Program-made: the position numbers and the translations under genes
Assembly (NCBI GenBank): GCA_003427395.1
Contig: BFEA01000017.1
Span: 2,771,606 to 2,804,634, forward strand
Direction: 5' to 3'
Source of the DNA: Chara braunii
Lineage: Eukaryota > Streptophyta > Charophyceae > Charales > Characeae
DNA: 33,029 nt
Notes under the pieces: model-generated
What the model saw: the letters and a program-made list of their open reading frames with translations, nothing else
The model's database searches: none
What the model was told of the DNA's origin: nothing
Shown here: piece by piece, positions 19,864-30,604 of the stretch
How positions within the stretch are numbered: position 1 is the first letter of the stretch
How the letters are laid out: every line of letters begins with the position of its first letter

Positions 19864-20035
19864 GTTCCGCATGCGTGCTTCTAGAACCGCGCATGTTCGA
19901 TGTCTTGCCTGTTCGCAAAACCATGTGGACGCATGCTTGCTGTCCAGCCTGCCTGTTTCCTAAGATCATGCGTGTGCAAGCTCTGTCGTTCTGCGTGCCC
20001 GTTCTCAAGGCAGTGTGTGTGCATGCAATTCTCTC
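19864..20035 (+). repeat. 45-bp minisatellite, four units
   Basis: Units begin GTTCCGCATGCG, GTTCGCAAAACC, GTTTCCTAAGATC and GTTCTCAAGGCAG at 19864, 19911, 19955 and 20001 (steps of 44-47), each with a CATGCGTGTGCAAG-like middle. Because the period is close to 15 codons, several frames on both strands show 15-residue repeats. This explains the open 155-codon plus frame and the 62- and 92-codon minus frames here without invoking a gene. Confidence 0.8.
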
Positions 20036-20206
20036 CACTTCTTATCTTTCCCTCTGTCTTCCTCTTTTTCTTTGTTTTCATTCTTCTTTTCCTCCCTGCG
20101 GCCACGTTCCCCTTACGTCCAATCCCCGTCTCTCGTACAATCAGATCTCGTACGTTCACAGTTGAAGTCGCAGCTGTGACTAAGTTACCAATTAATACTC
20201 CTTAAT

Positions 20207-20262
20207 GATAATAATAATAATAATAATAGCAATAATAATAATAATAATCATACTCATAATAA
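20207..20262 (+). repeat. (AAT)n microsatellite
   Basis: An imperfect AAT run in the tail of copy 1. The equivalent in copy 2 lies at 32761-32825 with some AAG units. Confidence 0.95.
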
Positions 20263-20460
20263 TAACAATTATAATATTAATGATTCAAGGAAGGTAAAAT
20301 GACAGTTTTCAGTCTGCAAGGTCACATTTGAAAGTGACGAAGCCCGACACAGTCTTGAAAACAGGACTGCACCAATACCGCACCAAAATACTGAATTCGA
20401 GTGTCAATGAGAACATACTCTCGCCATCACCAACATACGTGTCCAAACCCTTCTCCCTAC

Positions 20461-20472
20461 TTGGCGCCCAAC
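20461..20472 (+). promoter_or_regulatory. Primer-binding-site-like motif
   Basis: TTGGCGCCCAAC follows the shared tail of copy 1. TGGCGCCCA is complementary to the 3' end of tRNA-Lys and is a common LTR-retrotransposon priming site, but the next bases (CTACTCCC) do not extend the match. The same first nine bases end copy 2 at 33021-33029, so this may belong to the repeat itself. Confidence 0.4.
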
Positions 20473-20599
20473 CTACTCCCTGCACAACTACTACTAGTCT
20501 ACTAATTGACAATACAACTATTGACGTCAGCAGTCAACAAGGTACTTGAAGATGCCGGCCATTGCAGGCCGTCGTCTATACCAGCAGGTATCGGCCCTC

Positions 20600-20973
20600 A
20601 CATCATCATTATCATCATCCTTCTCTCTCTCCCCTCTCTGTGTCATGTTTATACCTTTGTTCGTCTGTGTTCGTTTGTCTGCTTGGTATTTCGTATCTGT
20701 TTGTTTGTGTCTTGGTTGTCTTGTGCAGTTTGTCGGACTGTCTATTTCAGTTTGACTGTCTTTGTTTGCCTGCATGCATCAGTCTGTCCGACAATCTTTG
20801 TTTCTGTTTGACTATGTCCGCCAGTTTGTTTGGTTGTCATGTGTCTATCTGCTTTGTTTTGTTTGTCCTCGCTTTGTCGTCTGTCTCTTTGTTTGTATGT
20901 GTCGGTCTGACTGTCTGTGTCTTGTCTGTCTGTCTCGGTCTTTCATATAAGTCCGTTTATGTATGTCTGTCTG

Positions 20974-21014
<41 letters not shown>
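20600..21014 (+). repeat. Degenerate TGTC/TTTG microsatellite and 37-base poly(T)
   Basis: From 20600 to 20975 the sequence is a decayed TCTG/TTTG/TGTC simple repeat, ending in 37 T at 20978-21014. The Cys/Val/Leu-rich 170-codon plus frame here is a product of this composition. Confidence 0.85.
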
Positions 21015-21150
21015 CGATCCATCTTCTTAGTCGAGCTACGGTGCCAAACTTTTCGTTATTCTAGACTTTTATAGCAGGTGCCTAATATCCTAGTTAATCG
21101 GAACATAAATCAAGGCTTTGGTCAAACCAGAGCAGAACGAACGGAAACAA

Positions 21151-21198
21151 GTTTTTTTTTTTTTTTTGCGAAGAAGCCCCTCAGCTTTTTTTTTTCCT

Positions 21199-21247
<49 letters not shown>

Positions 21248-21260
21248 CTCTTTCTCTTTC
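21151..21260 (+). repeat. Poly(T) and T-rich tract
   Basis: T-runs lie at about 21151-21167, 21186-21195 and 21203-21247 (about 45 T), followed by TTTCTC units. Confidence 0.95.
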
Positions 21261-21372
21261 TCGCTCCATCTTCTTCTTCCGCCCATTATCCTTCATTTTT
21301 CCTGCTTCTACCTTCGCTCCTTGTGATCGTGAGATCACTATGCTCCCTTAGCAAGGATGCTTGAAGGAACCA

Positions 21373-21846
21373 ATGACGGTCACCGCTTTAACCCCCAGCC
21401 AAATGCAACCGCCCGTCCGACACATCAGGAGCGAAGTGCACCGCCTCGTCTCTGGATCGAGAAGTATGAGCCGAGAGAGAAGCGAATGCACCATGCACCC
21501 TTCATGCTCGGATGGACCGAAAACTTCCCATTGTGCACATGGGCGCAAAAGGAACACCCCTCACTGGATCCACATGCACCCGCTGCAGCTGGCAACACCA
21601 ACAAAACCCGACGTAGGTGAAACTCAAGAGACAGAGGCCGATAGCCTCCGCAACTTACAATCTAAATGCAGCGGAATCACGTCGCAACACGATCTTGCCA
21701 CGAAAGTAGCAGCATACTCAGACTCGCATTCCAATACGTTGGGTGGAAGACGGGCCCAACCTCACTACACCGCCGGCGGTTGTATTCACACATCCCGTAC
21801 TTCTTCATCCTCGCACATGGTAAGTAGCAAAGGCGGGACCGAGTAA
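21373..21846 (+). CDS. Uncharacterised open frame, doubtful
   Basis: This is an open frame of 157 codons from ATG, in DNA free of simple repeats and flanked by poly(T) and AAT tracts. The product is Ser/His/Arg-rich and hydrophilic with no motif I recognise. A good donor-like site (ATG/GTAAGTAG at 21820) lies near its end, so it could be an exon. One or two frames of this length are expected by chance in a window this size, and a second frame is also open over its first half. Treated as unproven. Confidence 0.2.
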   Translation: MTVTALTPSQMQPPVRHIRSEVHRLVSGSRSMSRERSECTMHPSCSDGPKTSHCAHGRKRNTPHWIHMHPLQLATPTKPDVGETQETEADSLRNLQSKCSGITSQHDLATKVAAYSDSHSNTLGGRRAQPHYTAGGCIHTSRTSSSSHMVSSKGGTE

Positions 21847-21886
21847 ATTATTTTAATAATACTAATACTTATACTAATAATACTAC

Positions 21887-21918
<32 letters not shown>

Positions 21919-21925
21919 TCGACAA
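21840..21925 (+). repeat. (AAT)n microsatellite
   Basis: An imperfect AAT/ACT run. Confidence 0.93.
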
Positions 21926-22228
21926 ATGACAAGAAGAATAGTAATAATCAAGAACAAAATTATCAGCATAATTTTACAATAGTATTAAGTCTCGGCCTCG
22001 CTGAAGGACAATGAAGATCTTTTCCATCTTCCCAATCTCGGTAGATCGAGTTCAGTCACCGAACGGTAGTCCTTGACGGTAGAGCGATGCAACCCTCTCG
22101 TGAGCTCATTCGCTAGTGAACGATCAAGGCAGCTTCAGCCACCCGCGCCTTGCAATGCTCTTTCGCCACGTGTCGACCGGGCGGAACAAAGTATATCAGA
22201 CCTACGTGGGTAGCCGCTCTTTCTCTCT

Positions 22229-22237
<9 letters not shown>

Positions 22238-22303
<66 letters not shown>

Positions 22304-22531
22304 TTGTAGTATTTGTACAATTCCACGTTCTAGCAGTAGATTCATTCGGTTGTGTTCATCCTATCGATGGAAGTAGAGTGAGTTAGCTGCGGCGTTGGAG
22401 CACACACACGCACACACACAATGTAACGAGTATGGCGGTGTATATTTCCATGTTGTAGCGGGGGATTCATTCGATTTGGGTCTTCCTCTCGGCGAAAGTA
22501 GCGTGAAGTTGCCACACGGTTAACACACACA

Positions 22532-22582
<51 letters not shown>

Positions 22583-22695
22583 CTACAAACACGAGTAACA
22601 GTGTACATTTTCATAGTCTAGCCGTAGATTCGTTCATTTTCGCTCGTCCTATTGGTGGAGGTAGAGTGGGTTGGCTGCGCGGTAGAAGACTTACC
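22238..22695 (+). repeat. Three tandem units, each led by its own CA tract
   Basis: CA runs at 22238-22302, about 22403-22420 and 22525-22579 are each followed by the same block: GTACATTTCCATGTTCTAGC-like sequence, then GTAGATTCATTCG, CGTCCTAT..TGG and AAGTAGAGTGAGTTGGCTGC. The blocks start near 22315, 22439 and 22602. The CA tracts differ in length while the blocks are still clearly related. Confidence 0.8.
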
Positions 22696-22925
22696 TGTTC
22701 TTTTCCCTCCCCGTCGTCGTCATCACCAACCAAGAGAGTCATCCCGTGGCCCGATCCGTGCTGCAAAAATCAGGTGCCGACCGCCAGAGAATGACTCGCC
22801 CAACCCTCGCAAACAGGAAACACGCCGATATCATGTGCAGAGAGTCTCCCGTACATGGTATTGAAACCCACTCCTCGAACATCGCCATCTTCTAGGTAAG
22901 TCAAGTAAGTAAGCTCTCCTCCCCT

Positions 22926-23030
22926 CTCTTCTTCTTCTTCTTCTTCTTCTTCTTCTTCTTCTTCTTCTCCTCCTCCTCCTTCTTCTCCTTCTTCTTCTTC
23001 TTCCTCCTTTTTTTTTTTCTTCTTTGTTCT
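22926..23030 (+). repeat. (TTC)n / (TCC)n microsatellite
   Basis: A TTC run mixed with TCC and a poly(T) stretch. The poly-Glu and poly-Arg minus frames over it are by-products. Confidence 0.95.
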
Positions 23031-23340
23031 TTTCTTCCCGCGCGCCTCCTTTCTTCTGCGCGACCATCTTCTGCTGTTCACGCGCGCTACTTCTCCGTCA
23101 CTTCCCGCGGCCTCGCTTGCATCTACTGCGCAATCTCTCCTCCGCTCCCTGCGCGCTGTCTCCGTCGTCCCCCCCCCCTTGCTACATCGCTTGCTTCCAT
23201 GCGCTATCGCGTCCTCCGCCCACACGTAATGCTGCTCTGCCGCTAGCATGCTCCGGTGTTTGCCCGTCACGCGAGGCGGAGTCGTGAATCCGCGTTCGGA
23301 TGCCGGGGACCTTCCCTCATAATGAATCTGCCCAAAATTT
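23031..23340. other. CpG-rich patch without a recognised gene
   Basis: GCGCGC, CGCGCGCTAC and CGTCACGCGAGGCGG words make this the most CpG-dense part of the interior. It could be the 5' region of a lost gene, but there is no motif to support that. Confidence 0.3.
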
Positions 23341-26300
23341 GGGGCAGGCGCATAAAAAAAAGTAGTTAACTAAACAAAACTATACACGTAAAAAAAAAAA
23401 AAATGGAAGAAAATAAAACTAAAGAAAAATAAAAATAAAAAAATAGAGAATTCAAAAACAAAAGAAAAGAACAAAATGTAACGAAAATCTAACTGCTAAC
23501 TCCTCTTACCTGCCATATGTCGGACCCCCGTTTTAAACGGGCAGAGGCTCAATTAAGCAACTCACCTCTACCGAATCCTAACAGCGAGGTCGCGGGTTCA
23601 AGTCCTGCCAGTCGCCGCGGGGTTGAAACAAGACCTCCGTAGGCTGTAACCGAGCTCAAAAGGAGCTAGCCGGAAGCAGGCGGACTCGATCCTCGGGTCA
23701 AGCACTTGTCAATCCATACCGAAACCTACTGGGCTAGCTCCTGCTTCAAGTAAGGTAAGAGCTGTCCAAGTTTAAGTAGAGGTACGAGGCTCGTTCTGCC
23801 TAGTGGTCCGAACCTACTTCTAACCTGTGCGTGTGTGCTCGCTTATTGGTCTACATGACTGTCAACGTGCTCGTCGGCTCGAATGTGCATGTGACCCGCA
23901 AGGGCACCTGGTTAACTGGAAGGCCCGATGGGCCGGTACCTACCCGTAACAGTAACATCGAGGTTTGCAACGGGGAAAACACTCAAGTAGCGGGTAAAAA
24001 ACGCCCGCGATACTAGGAGGTAGCAAAAACTCTCACATAGCAGGTAGGCCGGTACCACAGCAAGTAGAGGAAGGTGTGCCAGGTTCTCAAGACTGAATTC
24101 CCTCGTCATGTTGGATGAATGAACCTCTTTGAAAATATATAAAGAAAATTTAACCAATAAAATGATATATCATGATTGTCATATGTCACTAAACGAGGGG
24201 CATCGTCAGAGCCACTTAGGGGTCGTGTTGCCCAAACCTCGATCACAGGCTGGACAGACACATGTCTCGGGGATCTTCAACCAACAACAAAAGTCAACCA
24301 AATATCCATAAAAAAAGGTTTAAAAGTATTTGTTTGACTCCTTGTCTTGTCAGAAGGCTGAAAAAGAACAACCATTCCATTCATAATATACACTTCCCTG
24401 ACTCGCAGGGTTTCTCAAATGCATCAAAAATTTTGACTTTCTCATACCCCATTTTTAGGGTCTTTTTTAAAAAATAACCATATAAGACAAGGCATGGAAA
24501 TAACTGACCAACAATGTCAAAATACTTTCAGACTGTATATGTCACATTTCATCCTATCTTCCTTGAACACTTAGGCGCTTTTCTGAACATCCTAGTTCAA
24601 GACTTGATATCGCAATTCACACACATATCCAAGATACACATTTCATCAATCAAGACCAGACACCGGACCAACTCAAATGTGAAAGTGAAAGTGTTTCTCG
24701 TCGGCCTACCCCATAGATAGAAATCATATACGACTCAGGCGAAAACTTAGCCGAATCCATAATGTCGAGCCAAAAACAATTCTGAAACTCGAGTCACATG
24801 TCTCCCTTACCCTCTATTGTTAAGGTACACATACTGAGTCAGAAAAGTATAAGAGAGATAACAAATTCTCATGACACCTCATATATCGGAGTACATATTC
24901 TATGACATTTCATTTATCCTATTTACTGAAGTACATCATTGCATCTAAGTGGGAAATAAATAAGAAACACGTCGCAGATCTTACCTCACACACGACTACT
25001 AGAGTATAATATCTTATCTGAAAAAAAGTGAGAGTCTTATTAGAAGAAAAAATCAAAGAGTCGCTCATCCCCCAGTTAGGCATAAATATTTTTCGAATTT
25101 CTCTATGCTAAGCTCTAACCACTTAAATAATTGGTATCTTAACCTTTCTTTTGGCCAGCTTCAACCGTCCCTAGGTCCTGCTCAGAGAGACAAACGTCCA
25201 ACAAACATCTCTCAAAACAAAACCTCTCCTTCCGATAATATTTTTCCTGAAAGGCAGTTTTCAAATCATCCCTTTCTAACATTGCTTATTTCCAACATCT
25301 CGGTCCATTCAAAGGTCGGTGATGATATACTGCAATAATGATGCATTCAGAATGTCATAAATCATCATAATGACTTGTTGCTTATAGTAATGATATGCTG
25401 TCATAGTGATAACAATATTTATAATAGTTAAGTGTATAGTATTAGCAGAAGAAATGACAATTTTAACTGGTATATGGGTGCATGGTGATGACGAGAAACT
25501 TATAGTAACTGTTACGATAGACAATTGTCATGCTGTAGTCAATAAGCCTCCCCACAATGAATGTTTTTAAGTATATATAAAAAATTGAGAGTACTACATT
25601 CTACTCCCCGAGCTTTGACAGGAGTATATTGTGTCAAGGGGAAGTGTAATCCCTTAAAAGGGTTAACATCTTAGACTCCCGAGCCCCGCTCAAGGATCAA
25701 GCCTCACTGCTTCACCCTCCGATTCCCATATTTGTTCCTTGCAGACCCCTGTCCATTAGTAGACAACCCCACCATACACATTTCAGGATCCATATCCCAT
25801 CACGTGCGGATGAACCCACTTGATACAAAGATAGTTGGGGCATCACCCCCTGCTTCCTTGCGGCAGGTAGTAGTCGCCTCCTTCACAGACCATAGTCTAA
25901 CAAGGCTCAAATATTTTCCTCTTTCTTAAAAGTAATGTAGTCACCTCTCCTCAAAGGGTTAGGTGACAACACCCCACTATGAACCAGGAACATAGTTCCG
26001 GCGCGGGTCTCACTACTAGTCTAGAAGACGAATTTATAGCTCCTTCAAGCCATCTTTCGGGGAAAGGATAACTTAGGATTGCAACTCCCTCAAGAGCAGA
26101 TTCTACACATTGACCTCCTCTTCAGAGAATTTCTCATCTCAAGAGGTCGGTCACTCCATTCACCTTCGACCCCGCGTCGAACGTGGATTCTGCGTAGCAT
26201 CTCTACTCTTTATAGGTAGAGCAATCCATCCATATATGTTCAAGTGAAATTGATACAAACGGATAGTCATATTTGATTAGCTCATAAAAATGGATTAAGG

Positions 26301-26780
26301 CGCACAGTTTTAAACAAATAAACTCAGACGGGTAACTCGGCGAGCAACCATGAATAAACATGCATCAGATAGATAGTCTCACATTAATAGTATTTAATAT
26401 GCTTGACTCAAAGAAACTTGGCACGAATGAATAAGTTTACATAGATAAGCTCAATGAATGGTCTTAAAATGAAGGAATTCAAGCGCTTAGATTCAGGCAG
26501 ATGATCTTGGAGTAGATGAGTTCTAACAGATAGCCTCATACCTGAATCGTATCAACAAGTTAAACATAAACATGATGACTCAACACCAAGCTCCTCACTG
26601 CCTTACTGACTGCACTCAGGACCACGAGCCTTTGACTGTCCCTTATAGACGAAATCAACCTCTAAATTTCTCCCACGGACGGACTCAACTTACGTTGATT
26701 CTTTCCTAACATGGGATTTTTATTAAGAACCCGCAGCAAATGAGGGTCCCTACTGACTCTACCTATATTTAGACCTTCTT
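23341..26780. other. Interior of the element, no recognised gene
   Basis: A-rich at 23355-23480. At 23520-23550 is a CCCGTTTTAAACGGG near-palindrome. An 11-bp inverted pair AGGAGCTAGCC (about 23661) and GGCTAGCTCCT (about 23734) lies downstream of a tRNA T-arm-like GCGGGTTCAAGTCCTGC (about 23592). From 26260 to 26560 a degenerate word AGATAG(T/C)CTCA recurs every 60-90 bp. Nothing here is clearly coding. Confidence 0.4.
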
Positions 26781-26792
26781 GTATCCCTAGGT

Positions 26793-27101
26793 ATGTCTTC
26801 CACTCATTGGCATGCTACTAGAACTCTCCTACCCTTCTCTTGCTATAGCCGATTGACTGGTACTTATGAAAAGAAATTTGTGCCTATTGAAGACGAAAAA
26901 CCCATAAGAATCGCCTCACACCTACCTAGATTGCTTATCCCTAAGGAGGAGCTAACATCTTTCCTCAACTCCCCTTTTTCTTCCCATACGGATACCCGCT
27001 TCGTAATAGGTATTGTCACTGACAGAGGAAGAAGCATGAAAATCATCGTGACCTATTCCCCCTTGAGAGTATTTTTGTCTGATGACCTACACAAGTACTA
27101 A
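26793..27101 (+). CDS. Uncharacterised 102-codon open frame, doubtful
   Basis: Starts with ATG and reads as balanced protein: EKKFVPIEDEKPIRIASHLP, LLIPKEELTSFLN, FVIGIVTDRGRSMKIIVTYS. No family is recognised, and there is no matching frame elsewhere in the window. It lies on the same strand as the candidate element and upstream of a minus-strand remnant. It could be an extra frame of the element, a captured exon or chance. Confidence 0.25.
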   Translation: MSSTHWHATRTLLPFSCYSRLTGTYEKKFVPIEDEKPIRIASHLPRLLIPKEELTSFLNSPFSSHTDTRFVIGIVTDRGRSMKIIVTYSPLRVFLSDDLHKY

Positions 27102-27146
27102 ATCATTACTTACCCTTGTCAAACTTTGAGTTGACGGGACGACATC

Positions 27147-27634
27147 TTAAATGATCCCTTTGTACAATAGGTATGATATCAGCCCGCATAATTCTATGTG
27201 ACATGGGAAGAATAGTGTCAGAGTGACACATAACCGATGATCTGTCGGCGTAGCCTGAGATACTACGAGAGAACTAGGCACAAGCGGCAGCGACTGAAGA
27301 GCCGGTCGAGGTGGCTGAGGAAGGACAGTCAATTGCCGAAGTCGGCGAACCATGGAAGAAGAAGGGGAAGGATAGTACGAAAAGGTGGCTCAAAGCGTGG
27401 CGGCGGGGAGCCGTAACGCTGTTCGTACTTATAAGAGTAGTAAGTCATCTTACCAGGAGATGGCGTTTGCTCACGTAGATCTTCCTGATGTCGCCGCAAT
27501 CTCATTCTCTCTCACTTCTCCTCTTCCTCATATTCCTCCTCTCGCTCCTCTCTTTCCCTTGTTAAATCAATAGGTTTTTCTGCAGCCTTTCCCTGCCGAC
27601 CGCCTCTCCCCCTTCCAGTTCCTGCCCCACGCGG
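27147..27634 (-). pseudogene. Gag-like antisense remnant near the second repeat
   Basis: The minus-strand frame starting MPRGAGTGRGRGGRQGKAAE, with a Gly/Arg-rich basic head, runs into KPIDLTREREEREEEYEEEE. It meets a TGA at 27514-27512 and reopens in the same frame as ERMRLRRHQEDLREQTPSPG and MTYYSYKYEQRYG. A further P/Q-rich frame (to 27147) joins only by a frameshift near 27353. A basic head followed by a charged helix resembles the start of a gag or other nucleic-acid-binding protein, but I cannot name the family. It lies antisense to the candidate element, just upstream of its second repeat. It is broken by at least one stop and one frameshift. Confidence 0.45.
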
Positions 27635-27704
27635 CATGACCGGAGGGATGAGGCATGTAAAATAGTGCCGAATTTTTTGATACTTATATACAAGGACGCG
27701 CAAA

Positions 27705-27929
27705 ATGAAGGTTTCGGAAATATGCGAGGTTATCGTAAGGGCAAAAAAAGTGTCACAATTTGAAGAGAATATTGTAGTAGAAATCTCTCAAGCAGACTCG
27801 ATTAGACTTGTTGACTCCTACTGTGCCTATAAGTTCCTCCACTATTCCTACCGGTTTTTGCTTACGAAAAGATTCTGCAATCCTTGGTTGTTACCCTATA
27901 TGCCACCTCTCGAACAGATACGGGAGTAA
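27705..27929 (+). CDS. Uncharacterised 74-codon open frame, doubtful
   Basis: ATG start, MKVSEICEVIVRAKKVSQFE..., with balanced composition and no recognisable motif. It is back-to-back with the minus-strand gag-like remnant (about 70 bp apart). Length alone does not distinguish it from chance. Confidence 0.2.
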   Translation: MKVSEICEVIVRAKKVSQFEENIVVEISQADSIRLVDSYCAYKFLHYSYRFLLTKRFCNPWLLPYMPPLEQIRE

Positions 27930-28120
27930 CTATTGCCTCGGGGGAAATGATAGAAGGACAAACTAATATTCGTAAAGTACAGTAGGCTATATACTCCAAC
28001 TTGTACTTGTCCTATTTCATGAAACTACCTTAGACAAATACTTAAATCAATAAATCAACAAGTACCCTTTGTAGTCCCCTAACCATCTAGATAGAGGTCG
28101 CACGCTACCCTATCTTTCAT

Positions 28121-28394
28121 TTGTCGTTTTGCCAGAGCTTCAATTAAACCAGACCCAGGTCCGTTCACATAGGACCCAGGCAGGCAACCGAAGGTCCCCG
28201 ACAACGTGATACTTGTTGGGATTGTCGGTGTGACTTCTCACCTCTACATATAACATTATTTACTGTCTAGCCAACGATAAATCAACTAATATGCCACAAG
28301 TTGTATTAGCTTATTAAAGGTTGTCGTTTTGCCATGATCATACCCGATTCCGTTCACTAAGGACCTCGGCTGGAAAGCGAGATCCCCGGCAACT
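28121..28394 (+). repeat. Two diverged 75-85-bp direct repeats before copy 2
   Basis: TTGTCGTTTTGCCA starts at 28121 and again at 28321. Both copies continue with CC..GTCCGTTCAC..AGGACC, then GGC, AAGCGA/AACCGA, and GTCCCCGACAAC or ATCCCCGGCAACT. The second ends eight bases before the TG start of the large repeat. Confidence 0.7.
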
Positions 28395-30604
28395 GAGCCA
28401 CCTGTCGCGCACAGCGGTCCCCCACCCCGCTGGGAGCGTTGAACCTCACGGTCGTGTCAAGCAGGATATATTCTTGAGGAAGAACCAGTCACCACTCCGA
28501 CCGTGCGCGCGTGCTATACCTCTCACGACACCCCACGACAGGTCGGGGAGCCGCGAGGTATAACTTACCTCTACCCGAGGGGCTATCACCACCCTCAAGT
28601 AGGCGTATCCCTGCTGAGCTACCGGCCCACATGCAAAGGCTTTTACGTGCCTTTGTAGAGGTAGGTCGGCCGAGGGCGTTTGCTCGATCGTTGTAGCATA
28701 AAACGGGATACGCGCGGTAAGACGCTTAGAACTGATCCGCTAGATATTCAGGTCGAACTTTTAATAACGCAGTCTATTATCACTACTGCGTAATGTATTA
28801 TTCTTTCGACCAATATCAATCAAATGTTCTTCCTACCAAAGAGCGTCCTAGCTTTCTTAACATGTTAGGACTTAACTGAACATCATAATAGTTAAGTTGG
28901 ACATATGATGAATATGAAAGTATTACCGCCGAGAACCCTTCCCACTTTCACAAGTGCTGTGTGTCCAAGACTTTTCAACAGACCAGGTCCAGTTCAATCC
29001 AAAGTCACGTACAAAACAGACCTGCACAGAATAATGCAAAGACAGTTCACATGCCATGCACTAACGGAGTCAACTATCAACCGTTGACCATGTCCCTCAC
29101 TTCCGAAAACCGTGTATGACAGCCTTGTCTTTCCTGAGACGTAAGCCCAACCCCCTCACATTTCTTCAAAGGACCCTTGAGAGTGACCAGGACCATTTAA
29201 GCAATGACCATAGGCGACAGTTTTACTGACCACAGGGTTTGACTTTAGAGGTGGGTATCAAGTCAAAGGGGGAAAGTTGAATCCTTAACAACCGAACTGT
29301 TATCGAGAGATAACTTAAAATTTGGGTCCTTTCTGTAGAACCTCTTCCTTGAAATGCAGTAGATGAACAGAGATCTGCACACACACAAATGAACATAGAT
29401 TCAACACCCCCACTTGATTCCCACATATTGACATCTAAGGGTCAAGCCCTTAGACATGGGTAGTGAGCTCTGGCATCGACCTCTCAGGTCTAATCCCTAG
29501 TCTCACTCTTACACCCCTACCCTAAGCCGCCTGTCACTCTCTCCTTTCTCTCAAGGAGTCTCCTGCCTGTGTCATAAATCGTCTTAAGGAAACTCATATT
29601 TCCCCTACTCTCGGTCCTTGCAATTTCTCTCTTGGAGATAAGCGCACCGTTTTGGCGCGTATGTAGTCGAGACATAACTCTTTCATCGTTGTGGCCTTCC
29701 ATCCGAAAGCCATGGATAACTATGGACTACGCGGTGGTTCTTAAGCTTCTTTCTCCTGCGGTCCTAATATATTTCCTTGTTCCTTTTTCAGGATACGTGA
29801 AGACCTTGCTCCAACATGAGCATTGTTCCTTCCTTTCTCTTCAATTTGTCCTGACATACTCAAGTAGTAGATCAATTCAGACATGAATCTTCTGCTACTT
29901 AGTCAATACCAAGCGATCGGTTAGTAGCAGACAGTCGAGTAAGTCACTCATGAGTAGTTGACTTCCTGCTTAGTCTCACTCAATGTATACATAAGATATG
30001 TTCAGAGTAGCAGGATAGCTTACACATGAGCATCCTTCCTACAACAAATAGTCGAGGCTCCTACAGAAGCACTCCACTACTTGTTTTAGGTATCATTCTG
30101 AAGGATCTTCATGTCAGCCCTTTCTCAGAGGTTCATAACGGTTTTCGTGAATAATCGGCGACCCTCACAAGAGCCTCCTACTATCATGTGACAAGGTCTA
30201 CTTCATGAGAGCATTAGGATAATCCTGACAAGGGTATCTTGTTGCCCTTCGAAAGCCGACCGTCATGAGACCGGGTTAGTTTGGACAGAAGACGACTGTT
30301 TAGGGTTTTCCTACATGAGTACCCTCTTAGCGAGTTATTACAGAATCAAGTAGGTAATAGACAGACCCCAACAGAGGCCCCTCTACTACTTTCCTTGGGT
30401 AATGAGTAGTCCAACCGTTAAACAAGTAATAGGGTGACTCCTACAGAAGTCTCCCCTCTACCGGTTTGGTGGTCGGACTATCAGAGAGCAAATAAGCTGG
30501 GAAAGGATGAGTAGGAATGTGACTTCCTACTCTTTGCAGATTGTTAGTTATCCTTAAACTCAAGCGCGTAAATAGGATGACCCTCCCTGGAGCCTTCCTT
30601 ATTA

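Larger units (their letters stand above)
16345..20460 (+). repeat. Large direct repeat, copy 1 (candidate 5' LTR)
   Basis: It starts TGTCGCGCGCGGCGG. The unmatched flank ends at 16343, and the C before TG is shared. In order it holds a 400-bp head shared with the inverted copy, a unique middle, CTCCTACAGAAG-type degenerate repeats (17850-18320), the 72-bp array (18455-19150), the hairpin box (19276), AAAT and AAT microsatellites, a 45-bp minisatellite (19864-20035), a second AAT run and a unique 200-bp tail. Relative to copy 2 it lacks 105 bp near 17841 and 354 bp near 19150. Short frames shared by both copies (60, 67 and 92 codons) show amino-acid changes without restraint and are not taken as genes. 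Confidence 0.85.

Noticed and set aside
19698-20165. 155-codon plus frame in copy 1 and the paired 92-codon minus frames in both copies
   Set aside because: The plus frame has no ATG at its start (it begins with GTG) and is broken by a stop in copy 2. The minus frames lie on the 45-bp minisatellite and change without restraint.
20562-21074. 170-codon Cys/Leu/Val-rich frame with apparent membrane segments
   Set aside because: Translation of a decayed TCTG/TTTG simple repeat ending in poly(T); three frames are open at once.
22770-23270. 166-codon minus frame with a poly-Glu tract
   Set aside because: The middle is the TTC microsatellite, and its two flanks show no motif and no splice or start context.
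23560-23615. tRNA gene suggested by GCGGGTTCAAGTCCTGC
   Set aside because: The T arm pairs perfectly, but no matching acceptor strand, D arm or A box is found upstream at the right distance.
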